Positions 1 through 6,205 of a stretch of DNA of 13,501 nt are shown here, piece by piece. This DNA comes from Rhodospirillaceae bacterium (GTDB taxonomy: Bacteria > Pseudomonadota > Alphaproteobacteria > DSM-16000 > Inquilinaceae), in NCBI GenBank assembly GCA_020425485.1, contig JAGQRL010000024.1, positions 1-13,501 of the forward strand. Reading direction: 5' to 3'. How positions within the stretch are numbered: the stretch's first letter is position 1; every line of letters begins with the position of its first letter. A program made the position numbers and the translations under genes. Below the pieces are notes generated by a model. That model was not told where the DNA came from. It was given only the letters and a program-made list of their open reading frames with translations, and ran no database searches.

Positions 1-149
1 TTGCCGCCGCCGAACTTCACCTCCTCGCCGTAGACGGTGCGGTCGGCTTCCACCTCGATGATCAGCTCGGTATCGGCCAGGCGCACACGGTCGCCCGTGG
101 TGGGGCCGAACATGCCGGCATAGGAGCCGCGGTCGATCTCGTAGGCCAT
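1..149 (-). CDS. ureC: Urease alpha (catalytic) subunit, N-terminal fragment
   Basis: This is the beginning of the large catalytic subunit of urease, which hydrolyses urea to ammonia and carbamate at a dinuclear nickel centre in the cytoplasm. Only the first 49 codons are in the window; the gene runs off the left edge. The visible protein starts MAYEIDRGSYAGMFGPTTGD and contains RVRLADTELIIEVE and YGEEVKFGGG, the hallmark N-terminal segment of UreC. The nickel-binding histidines, the carbamylated lysine and the flap cysteine lie in the missing part, so catalytic integrity cannot be judged. The ATG follows the ureB stop codon with one base between (TGA-C-ATG), which suggests translational coupling. 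A modest purine run (GGGGA) lies about 8 bases upstream, inside the end of ureB. The family assignment is secure. Confidence 0.96.
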   Translation of the reverse strand, partial: MAYEIDRGSYAGMFGPTTGDRVRLADTELIIEVEADRTVYGEEVKFGGG

Positions 150-150
150 G

Positions 151-456
151 TCACAGATCCCCGTTGACGAGGGCATTGAAGCCGACGACGCGGCGCCCAC
201 CCGTCAGTGCCACCAGGGTGACCGTGCGGGTTTGCCCCGGCTCGAAGCGCACCGCCGTGCCCGCCGGGATGTCCAGCCGGAAGCCGCGGGCCTGCGCCCG
301 GTCGAACGAGAGCGCGGTGTTGGTTTCGAAGAAGTGGTAGTGGGAGCCCACCTGGATCGGCCGGTCGCCGGTGTTGGCAACGTCCAGCACCACCGTCGCG
401 CGGCCGGCATTGAGGGTGAGCGTGCCGTCCTGGGGCATGATTTCGCCGGGGATCAT
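151..456 (-). CDS. ureB: Urease beta subunit
   Basis: Encodes a 101-residue small structural subunit of urease, which assembles with UreA and UreC into the (UreABC)3-type complex. It starts MIPGEIMPQDG and carries the family core NTGDRPIQVGSHYHFFETN (residues about 29-47), followed by LDIPAGTAVRFEPGQ and GFNALVNG near the C-terminus. The length is the usual one for a separate beta subunit, so there is no gamma-beta fusion as seen in some other bacteria. The start is supported by a GGGAGG ribosome binding site just upstream of the ATG, in the 11-base gap after ureA. The stop abuts the ureC start. It is part of the urt-ure unit. No odd residues were noticed. Confidence 0.96.
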   Translation of the reverse strand: MIPGEIMPQDGTLTLNAGRATVVLDVANTGDRPIQVGSHYHFFETNTALSFDRAQARGFRLDIPAGTAVRFEPGQTRTVTLVALTGGRRVVGFNALVNGDL

Positions 457-467
457 GGCGGCCTCCC

Positions 468-770
468 TCAGCGAATGGGGGTATGGACGGTCACCAGCTT
501 GGTGCCGTCCGGGAAGGTGGCTTCCACCTGGATCTCGTGGATTATCGAAGCGACGCCGTCCATCACCTGGTCGGCGCGCAGCACGGTGGCGCCGTCGCGC
601 ATCAGCTCAGCCACGCTGCGGCCATCCCGCGCGCCTTCCACCACGAAGTCGGTGATCAGCGCCACCGCCTCGGGATGGTTCAGCTTGACGCCGCGTTCCA
701 GGCGGCGGCGCGCCACCATGGCGGCGGTGGCCACCAGCAGCTTGTCCTTTTCGCGGGGCGTCAGATGCAC
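468..770 (-). CDS. ureA: Urease gamma subunit (GTG start)
   Basis: Encodes the 100-residue gamma subunit of urease. The translation from the GTG at 770 reads (M)HLTPREKDKLLVATAAMVA, then LERGVKLNHPEAVALI (about residues 24-39) and a C-terminal VEATFPDGTKLVTVHTPIR, all characteristic of UreA. The frame stays open upstream to an ATG at 833, but the family begins exactly at this HLTPRE segment. In addition, a strong GGAGGG site sits four bases before the GTG, so GTG is the better start and gives the standard length. The gene follows ureD after an 84-base gap that contains an inverted repeat, and precedes ureB by 11 bases. It acts in the cytoplasm with UreB and UreC. Confidence 0.95.
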   Translation of the reverse strand: MHLTPREKDKLLVATAAMVARRRLERGVKLNHPEAVALITDFVVEGARDGRSVAELMRDGATVLRADQVMDGVASIIHEIQVEATFPDGTKLVTVHTPIR

Positions 771-774
771 CGGA

Positions 775-780
775 CCCTCC
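775..780 (-). promoter_or_regulatory. Ribosome binding site of ureA deciding a GTG start
   Basis: On the minus strand GGAGGG is followed by TCCG and then GTG. This near-perfect Shine-Dalgarno sequence is what fixes the ureA start at 770 instead of the in-frame ATG at 833. Confidence 0.75.
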
Positions 781-801
781 CTGGAGTCTGTTGGTTCTGC
801 G

Positions 802-840
802 CCGGCCGTTGGCCGAAGAGTTTCCCCGACCAACGGCTGG
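802..840 (-). repeat. Inverted repeat (hairpin) in the ureD-ureA gap
   Basis: The 84-base gap between ureD and ureA contains the inverted repeat GCCGTTGG (805-812) and CCAACGGC (830-837), separated by 17 bases. Beyond a mismatch, two further pairs extend the stem. No run of U follows on the transcript, so it does not look like an intrinsic terminator. It could be an mRNA processing or stability element separating transporter and enzyme gene expression; this role is inference. Confidence 0.5.
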
Positions 841-854
841 CATCGGCTTGGATC

Positions 855-1733
855 CTAAATCTGCCACAGCCGCGGCACGCGGTCCGGCAATCCTGCCCAG
901 GCCGCGCGCAACCAGCCGAGATGGCGGGCCAGTTCCGTGCGCAGGGATTGCGGGTCCGGGCCGATCAGGCGGCCGATCAGAACGCCGTTCAACAGCGTGG
1001 CGCTGGCCCGCACACTGCCGGCGGCGAAGTGGTCGCGCAGGCCCGCCTGCAACGCCTCCGCCCCGGGGCCGACGGCGAGCACGGTGGCAGTGGCGCGCGC
1101 GCCGCCGAAGCCGGCCGGGCTGGCCAGCACCTCCGCCACATCGTCGGCCAGCCACAGGCTGTCGGCCCAGGCGAGCCGGCCGCCGCGGCGCACCCGCCAG
1201 CGGTCGGAAAACAGGCCCTGGCGCCAGGCTTCGCCGTGGGCAGCACGGCCGTAGATGACCATTTCCGCAGCCAGCAGGCGGCCGGTTTCCGCCAGGTCGA
1301 TCTCGATGCGCCGTGCCAGCCGCGAGCGGTCGAACAGGATGGTTTCCTGGGGCACCCATTCCAGCCAGGCATCGGCTTCCACCGCCAGGCTGGTGTCGAT
1401 GCGGGCATCGGGCCCGGTGGAGCAGTAGAGCTTTTCGGCGGCCTGGGTGGTAACGACCAGCCGGGTGCCGGCCCCGGCGCGGATGGTGAGCCCCGCCCGG
1501 TCGCCGCCGCAGATGCCGCCGCCGGTGTTGGCCAGCACGGCAAGATCCAGGTCGCCGCGTTCGGGCCGCGGGAACAGCACCCGCCAGGGGCTGCGCTGCT
1601 CCAGCATCGCCAAGTGCTGGCGCCCGTCGGTCAGCGCCACCGCCACGGCAGCGCCGCCATCGGCCCGCCCCGGTGCGGCCGGCGCGTCCGGTGGGGCCAC
1701 CGTGCGGTCAAACGGTAAGGTAGCGGCGCACAT
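855..1733 (-). CDS. ureD: Urease accessory protein UreD (UreH family)
   Basis: UreD is the maturation chaperone that binds apo-urease and, with UreF and UreG, channels nickel into the active site. The protein shows the family signatures in order: RVLFPRPERGDLDLAVLANT with a glycine-rich GGGICGGDRAGL loop, then VTTQAAEKLYCSTG, then WLEWVPQETILFDRSRLARR, then EMVIYGRAAHGE. The total of about 292 residues is in the normal range. The start is uncertain. Several in-frame ATGs (1751, 1742, 1736, 1733) lie inside the end of urtE and none has a clear ribosome binding site; a GTG at 1700 is also possible. I chose 1733, which overlaps urtE by 26 bases and implies translational coupling. UreD heads the urease part directly after the urea transporter, so uptake and enzyme assembly are co-expressed. 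Confidence 0.9.
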   Translation of the reverse strand: MCAATLPFDRTVAPPDAPAAPGRADGGAAVAVALTDGRQHLAMLEQRSPWRVLFPRPERGDLDLAVLANTGGGICGGDRAGLTIRAGAGTRLVVTTQAAEKLYCSTGPDARIDTSLAVEADAWLEWVPQETILFDRSRLARRIEIDLAETGRLLAAEMVIYGRAAHGEAWRQGLFSDRWRVRRGGRLAWADSLWLADDVAEVLASPAGFGGARATATVLAVGPGAEALQAGLRDHFAAGSVRASATLLNGVLIGRLIGPDPQSLRTELARHLGWLRAAWAGLPDRVPRLWQI

Positions 1734-2403
1734 CATCTTCATCGAGCGCATCGCGCGTGCCGGAGAGCACGACCTCGCCGCGGTCCATCACCAGGATTTC
1801 GTCGGCCAGTTCGTGGGCGAAGTCGTAATATTGCTCGACCAGCAGGATCGCCATGTCGCCGCGGTCGCGCAGGCGGCGGATGACGTTGCCGATATCCTTG
1901 ATGATGGACGGCTGGATGCCTTCGGTGGGCTCGTCCAGCACCAGCAGGCGCGGCCTGGTGACCAGGGCCCGGCCGATGGCGAGCTGCTGCTGCTGGCCGC
2001 CGGACAGGTCGCCGCCGCGCCGCCCCAGCATGCTTTTGAGCACCGGGAACAGCTCGAAGATCTCGTCGGGCACGTTGCGGTCGGACCGCTTCAGGGCGGC
2101 GTAGCCGGTTTCCAGGTTCTCGCCCACCGTCAGCCGGGCGAAGATCTCGCGGCCCTGGGGCACCAGCGCCATGCCGTGGCGGGCACGGTCGTGCGGGGCG
2201 CGCCGGGTGAGGTCCTCGCCCTCCCAGTCGATGCGGCCGGTGCGGATGGGCTGCAGGCCGAACAGGGCGCGCAGCAGCGAGGTCTTGCCGACGCCGTTGC
2301 GCCCCAGCAGGCAGGTCACCGTGCCCTTCTTGGCGGTCAGGCTGACCCCGCGCAGCGTGTGGCTGGCGCCGTAGTAGAGGTTGATGTTGCTGGCTGACAG
2401 CAT
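1708..2403 (-). CDS. urtE: Urea ABC transporter ATP-binding protein UrtE
   Basis: This is one of two ATPase subunits powering urea import (LivF-like). The 231-residue protein has Walker A GRNGVGKTS (34-42), Q-loop glutamine 83 in VPQGREIF, ABC signature LSGGQ (133-137) extended as QQQQLAIGRAL, Walker B LLVLDEP (153-159) and the TEGIQPSI D-loop (160-167) typical of UrtE. The switch position after LLVEQ lacks a histidine, as is common in LivF-type proteins. The ATG lies three bases after the urtD stop (TGA-GAG-ATG), and its 3' end overlaps the probable start of ureD. It sits on the cytoplasmic face of the membrane, paired with UrtD on the UrtB/UrtC channel. I am confident of UrtE rather than a generic LivF because of the full urtABCDE-ure context. 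Confidence 0.95.
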   Translation of the reverse strand: MLSASNINLYYGASHTLRGVSLTAKKGTVTCLLGRNGVGKTSLLRALFGLQPIRTGRIDWEGEDLTRRAPHDRARHGMALVPQGREIFARLTVGENLETGYAALKRSDRNVPDEIFELFPVLKSMLGRRGGDLSGGQQQQLAIGRALVTRPRLLVLDEPTEGIQPSIIKDIGNVIRRLRDRGDMAILLVEQYYDFAHELADEILVMDRGEVVLSGTRDALDEDDVRRYLTV

Positions 2404-2406
2404 CTC

Positions 2407-3192
2407 TCACCGCCCCAGATACACTTCGATCACGCGCTCGTTGGACTGCACGGCCGCCACCGAGCCTTCGGCCAGGACGGACCCTTCGTGCAGCACCGTG
2501 GTCTTGGCCCCCAGGTCGCGCACGAAGGCCATGTCGTGCTCCACCACGATCACCGTGTGGGTCTTGACGATGTCGAGGATCAGGGCCGCGGTCTTTTCGG
2601 TTTCGGTGTCGGTCATGCCGGCCACAGGCTCGTCGAGCAGCAGGAGCTGGGTGTCCTGGATCAGCAGCATGCCGATCTCCAACCACTGCTTCTGGCCGTG
2701 GCTCAGATCGCCCGCTAGGTCGTCGCGCCGGCCCGCCAGGCCGATGATGCTCAGCACCTCTTCGATGCGGTCGCGCTGGCCGCCCTTCAGCACCGCGAAC
2801 AGCGTGTCGACCACCCCGCGCGGCGCCTTCAGCGCCAAGTGCAGGTTGGTCCACACCGGCAGTTTCTCGAACACCGTGGGGCGCTGGAACTTGCGGCCGA
2901 TGCCCAGATTGGCGATGGCCGCTTCATCCAGCCGCGTCAGGTCGTATTTGCCTTCGAACAGGGCGGTACCGACGTCCGGCCGGGTCTTGCCGGTCATCAC
3001 GTCCATCATGGTGGTCTTGCCCGCCCCGTTGGGGCCGATGATGGTGCGCAGCTCGCCCTTGTCGACGCTGAACGACAGGTTGTTCAGCGCCTTGAAGCCA
3101 TCGAAGCTCACCGAGATGCCGTCGAGGTAGAGCAGCGCCTCGGTCTGGACGGCCGGCTCGCCGCCCTTGGCCAATCGCACGCTGTCAGGCAT
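2407..3192 (-). CDS. urtD: Urea ABC transporter ATP-binding protein UrtD
   Basis: This is the second ATPase of the urea importer (LivG-like), 261 residues. Visible motifs are Walker A GPNGAGKTT (53-61), the Q-loop in GRKFQRPTVFEKL (Gln 103), a family-typical ABC signature LSHGQ (163-167) followed by KQWLEIGMLL, Walker B LLLLDEP (183-189), the loop VAGMTDTE after it, and the switch histidine in VVEHDM. The LSHGQKQWLEIG form is what distinguishes UrtD from ordinary LivG. The ATG at 3192 overlaps the urtC stop by eight bases, and a strong GGAGGAG seven bases upstream (inside the end of urtC) supports it. The first 20 residues form a short variable tail before the ATPase fold. Confidence 0.95.
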   Translation of the reverse strand: MPDSVRLAKGGEPAVQTEALLYLDGISVSFDGFKALNNLSFSVDKGELRTIIGPNGAGKTTMMDVMTGKTRPDVGTALFEGKYDLTRLDEAAIANLGIGRKFQRPTVFEKLPVWTNLHLALKAPRGVVDTLFAVLKGGQRDRIEEVLSIIGLAGRRDDLAGDLSHGQKQWLEIGMLLIQDTQLLLLDEPVAGMTDTETEKTAALILDIVKTHTVIVVEHDMAFVRDLGAKTTVLHEGSVLAEGSVAAVQSNERVIEVYLGR

Positions 3193-4330
3193 TGACGGTC
3201 TCCTCCACCTGCTCGGTGGTTTTGCGGTCGCGCCGGCGGCGCAGGCTGCCGACGCTGGTCACCAGCCCGGCCAGCCCCTTGGGCAGGAACAGGGTGACGG
3301 CGACGAACAGCGCCCCCAGGAAGAACAGCCACAGGTCCGGCGCTACGGAGCCGAGCCAGCTTTCGAACCAGTTGACGCCGATGGCGCCGGCGATGGGGCC
3401 GGCCAGCGTGCCGCGCCCGCCGACCGCCACCCAGACGGCGACTTCGATGGAGTTCGCGGTGGAGAACTCGCTGGGGTTGATGATGCCCACCTGGGGCACG
3501 TAGAGCGCACCCGCCACCCCCGCCAGCATGGCGGAGACGACGAAGACGAACAGCTTCACGCCGGTCACCGGATAGCCCAGGAAGCGCACCCGGCTTTCCG
3601 CATCGCGGATCGCCACCATGGCCTTGCCGAGCTTGGACTTCACGATGGCGCGGCAGACCAGGTAGCCGATCCCCAGCGCTATGGCGGAGGCCACCAGCAA
3701 CCCGGCGCGGGTTTCCGGGGTACGCAGGTCGAAACCCATGATGTCGCGGAAGTCGGTCAGCCCGTTGTTGCCGCCGAAGCCCATCTCGTTGCGGAAGAAG
3801 GCCAGGCCCATGGCGAACACCATGGCCTGGGTGATGATGGAGAAGTAGACGCCGGTGATGCGCGAGCGGAAGGCAAGCCATCCCAGCACGCCGGCCAGCA
3901 GCCCCGGCACCACCAGGACCATGATCGCGGCGAACCAGAACTGGTCGAAGCCGTGCCAGTACCAGGGCAGCACATCCCAATCGAGGAACACCATGAAGTC
4001 CGGCAGGTCGGGATTGCCGTAGACGCCGCGGTCGCCGATCTCCCGCATCAGGTGCATGCCCATGCAATAGCCGCCGAGCGCGAAGAAGGCGCCGTGGCCG
4101 AGCGACAGCGCCCCGCAGAAGCCCCACAGCAGGTCGAGCGCCAGGGCCAGCAGCCCGTAGCACAGGAACTTGCCGAGGATGGTGATGAGGAAGTCGCCCA
4201 CATGCAGGGGGTGGGAGGGACCCACCATCAGGTTGAGCACCGGCAGGACGACGATGAACACCACGCCGAGGGCGAGGAACACCGCCCACCCGACCGGCCC
4301 CTGCAAACCGAGGAAGGAGCGAAACAGCAT
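3185..4330 (-). CDS. urtC: Urea ABC transporter permease UrtC
   Basis: An inner-membrane permease (LivM-like) that forms, with UrtB, the urea-conducting channel. The 381-residue protein has several long hydrophobic segments, starting with one at about residues 15-36 (VGWAVFLALGVVFIVVLPVL). It also shows the LivM-type motifs LSLGHGAFFALGGYCMGMHL, GVYFSIITQAMVFA and GFGGNNGLTDF, a cytoplasmic coupling segment GKAMVAIRDAESRVRFLGY, and VAVGGRGTLAGPIAGAIGVN. The C-terminus is basic (RRRRDRK). The start is one base after the TAA of a 9-codon mini-ORF that itself overlaps the urtB stop. A GGAGAG eight bases upstream of the ATG supports this start. The 3' end overlaps urtD by eight bases. Confidence 0.95.
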   Translation of the reverse strand: MLFRSFLGLQGPVGWAVFLALGVVFIVVLPVLNLMVGPSHPLHVGDFLITILGKFLCYGLLALALDLLWGFCGALSLGHGAFFALGGYCMGMHLMREIGDRGVYGNPDLPDFMVFLDWDVLPWYWHGFDQFWFAAIMVLVVPGLLAGVLGWLAFRSRITGVYFSIITQAMVFAMGLAFFRNEMGFGGNNGLTDFRDIMGFDLRTPETRAGLLVASAIALGIGYLVCRAIVKSKLGKAMVAIRDAESRVRFLGYPVTGVKLFVFVVSAMLAGVAGALYVPQVGIINPSEFSTANSIEVAVWVAVGGRGTLAGPIAGAIGVNWFESWLGSVAPDLWLFFLGALFVAVTLFLPKGLAGLVTSVGSLRRRRDRKTTEQVEETVNA

Positions 4331-4331
4331 C

Positions 4332-4361
4332 TTAGAAACTCTCCGCCAGCGTGCTCATCAT
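4332..4361 (-). other. Nine-codon mini-ORF linking urtB to urtC
   Basis: The urtB stop overlaps an ATG (TGATG). From that ATG a frame of nine codons (MMSTLAESF) ends in TAA one base before the urtC ATG, and the presumed urtC ribosome binding site GGAGAG lies inside it. It may simply be the urtB-urtC spacer, but the arrangement would let ribosomes leaving urtB terminate directly at the urtC start. Translation is unproven. Confidence 0.3.
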
Positions 4362-6049
4362 CACCCCTCCGCCGCCCGGCCCTTGAGGGCGAACAGGCCG
4401 CGCGGGTAGCGCTGGATGAACAGGATGAGGGCGATCAGCACCAGGATCTTGCCCAGCACCGCGCCCGCATAGGGCTCCAGGAATTTGGTGACGATGCCCA
4501 TGCTCATAGCACCCGCCAACACGCCCCACAGGCTGCCGACGCCGCCGAATACCACCACCATGAAGCTGTCCACGATGTAGCTCTGCCCCAGATTGGGGCT
4601 GACATTGCCGATCTGGCTGAGCGCCACGCCGCCGACCCCGGCGATGCCGGAGCCGAGCCCGAAGGTGAGCGCATCCACCCAGCCCGAGCGGATGCCCATG
4701 GCCGACGCCATGCGCCGGTTCTGGGAGACCGCGCGCATCTCCAGCCCGTAGTGGGTGTAGCGGATCACCAGCGCCATCAGCGCCAGCACGCACAGCGAGA
4801 AGACGATGATGACGATGCGGTTGTAGGTGAGGATCGCCGCCCCGCCGAACATCTCCACCCCGCCGGTCATCCACCCCGGGTTGGAGACTTCGCGGTTGGG
4901 CGCGCCGAACACCAGGCGCACCGTCTGCTGCAGCGCCAGGCTGATGCCCCAGGTGGCGAGCAGGGTTTCCAGCGTGCGGCCGTAGAGGAAGCGGATCACC
5001 AGCCGTTCCATCAGCACGCCGACACCGCCGGCCACCAGGAAGGCGGCGGGCACCGCCAGCACCACATAGGCATCGAACCAGCCGGCCGGCAGATAGGCGC
5101 GGAACGCTTCCTGCACCACGAAGGTGGTGTAGGCGCCCAGCATCAGCATTTCGCCGTGGGCCATGTTGATCACGCCCATCACCCCGAAGGTGATGGCAAG
5201 GCCGATGGCGGCCAGCAGCAGCACCGAGCCGAGGCTGACGCCCTGGAAGATGTTGAGGCCGATATCGACCAGCTCCAGGCGGGACTCCACCGACTCTAAG
5301 GCTTCTTGGGCAGCGGCGCGCACGCCCTCGTCGGGCTCCTGATAGGTGCCGTCGCTGTTCTGGCGCAACAGCCGGCTGAGCAGCGCACGGGCCGACGGCG
5401 AGGTGGTTTCGCCGATGTGCTGCACCGCTTCGATGCGCAGGGCCGGATCGTCGGCGGAAAGCTGGATCTCCGCCAGCGCCAGCTCCAGCACCGTGCGGAC
5501 CGCCGGGTCCTCTTCGCGCTCCAGGGCGGCGGCCAGCAGCGCCTGGTTTTCTTCGGAATCGTCGCTCGACAGCTCCTGGGCGGCGGCAATGCGCACCGCC
5601 GGATCGGGATCGCTGATCGCCATCATGCCGATGGCGGCGCGCAGGGCGATGCGCAGGCGGTTGTTGATGCGCACGGCTTCCAGATCGTCTTCGGAAACCG
5701 GCCCCAGCTCCTCGCCCGTCACCGGGTCGCGGACATTGATGTCGCCGCCACGTTCCGCCAGGCCGATCAGCACTGCGCCATCGCTTTCGCGAACATAGAG
5801 GCCGCGCTCCAGCATGGCTTCCAGCACATCGCGGGCGCGCGCATCGCCGAGGGCGGCAAGGGCGGTGACCGCTTCGGCCTTGGCGTTGAAGTTGCCTTCG
5901 GTCAGCGCCACGACGGCGGCGGCAAACTCCTCATCGGATACGCCCTGGGCGGCGGAGGGTCCCACCGTCGCCACGGCGAGGAAAAGCACCAGGCCAAGCC
6001 GCACGAGGCACCGGGCGGCGAGTGCAGACACGCGGTTCACTGGGGTCAT
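4361..6049 (-). CDS. urtB: Urea ABC transporter permease UrtB with exported N-terminal HEAT-like domain
   Basis: A membrane channel subunit of the urea importer (LivH-like), 562 residues from the ATG at 6049. Residues 1-35 look like a signal peptide (hydrophobic core LGLVLFLAVATVG, likely cleavage after PSAA). Residues about 36-255 are rich in short paired helices with patterns such as DPAVRIAAAQEL and DPAVRTVLELALAEI, resembling HEAT repeats. The permease domain starts near residue 259, with NMAHGEMLMLGAYTTFV, WGISLALQQTVRL, the coupling segment EMRAVSQNRRMASAMGI, and VFGGVGSLWGVLAGA. The extension is known in UrtB proteins and would face the periplasm. Upstream in-frame starts (to 6178) lie in the hairpin-rich urtA-urtB gap and add a low-complexity, non-conserved stretch. 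The chosen ATG has GGGA five bases upstream; the ATG at 6055 is an alternative. Confidence 0.93.
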   Translation of the reverse strand: MTPVNRVSALAARCLVRLGLVLFLAVATVGPSAAQGVSDEEFAAAVVALTEGNFNAKAEAVTALAALGDARARDVLEAMLERGLYVRESDGAVLIGLAERGGDINVRDPVTGEELGPVSEDDLEAVRINNRLRIALRAAIGMMAISDPDPAVRIAAAQELSSDDSEENQALLAAALEREEDPAVRTVLELALAEIQLSADDPALRIEAVQHIGETTSPSARALLSRLLRQNSDGTYQEPDEGVRAAAQEALESVESRLELVDIGLNIFQGVSLGSVLLLAAIGLAITFGVMGVINMAHGEMLMLGAYTTFVVQEAFRAYLPAGWFDAYVVLAVPAAFLVAGGVGVLMERLVIRFLYGRTLETLLATWGISLALQQTVRLVFGAPNREVSNPGWMTGGVEMFGGAAILTYNRIVIIVFSLCVLALMALVIRYTHYGLEMRAVSQNRRMASAMGIRSGWVDALTFGLGSGIAGVGGVALSQIGNVSPNLGQSYIVDSFMVVVFGGVGSLWGVLAGAMSMGIVTKFLEPYAGAVLGKILVLIALILFIQRYPRGLFALKGRAAEG

Positions 6050-6096
6050 GGACATCCCGACATACGCAGAACCCTGGAACGCGGCGGGGGACCGCA

Positions 6097-6116
6097 GCGG
6101 GGCTTTCGCACCCCGC
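6097..6116 (-). repeat. Small hairpin upstream of urtB
   Basis: GCGGGG and CCCCGC form a 6-base-pair stem with an 8-base loop, 48 bases upstream of the chosen urtB start. With the larger stem at 6141-6184 it makes the urtA-urtB gap strongly structured. No U-tract follows, so it is not an obvious terminator. Confidence 0.45.
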
Positions 6117-6140
6117 AGCGAACCTCCCGGCCTCGGCCGA

Positions 6141-6184
6141 CGGCCGGTGGGCAACGGGCTTTGGTTCCCGTGCGCCACCGGCCG
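6141..6184 (-). repeat. Large hairpin between urtA and urtB
   Basis: CGGCCGGTGG and CCACCGGCCG are perfect 10-base arms separated by 24 bases, and a further inner stem CGGG/CCCG (6155-6158 with 6167-6170) can form. The stem begins 22 bases after the urtA stop on the transcript and lacks a U-tract. Hairpins at this place, just after the binding-protein gene of ABC importer operons, commonly protect the upstream mRNA so that the binding protein is made in excess. That role is inferred here. Confidence 0.6.
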
Positions 6185-6205
6185 CGCCTTCGGCCTAGCG
6201 GGCGG

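Noticed and set aside
771..833. Longer ureA start at the ATG at 833
   Set aside because: The added 21 residues run through the inverted repeat, are absent from the family, and bypass the strong ribosome binding site at 775-780.
483..1718. Plus-strand open frame of 411 codons opposite ureA and ureD
   Set aside because: It lies opposite conserved urease genes and shows low-complexity Ala/Gly/Gln-rich composition.
3167..5299. Plus-strand open frame of 710 codons opposite urtC and urtB
   Set aside because: Antisense shadow of conserved permease genes; composition (His, Gln, Glu, Ala) is typical of reverse-strand frames in GC-rich DNA.
6050..6178. Longer urtB start at 6178
   Set aside because: It would add 43 low-complexity residues translated from the hairpin region ahead of a clear signal peptide; the ATG at 6049 has a better ribosome binding site.
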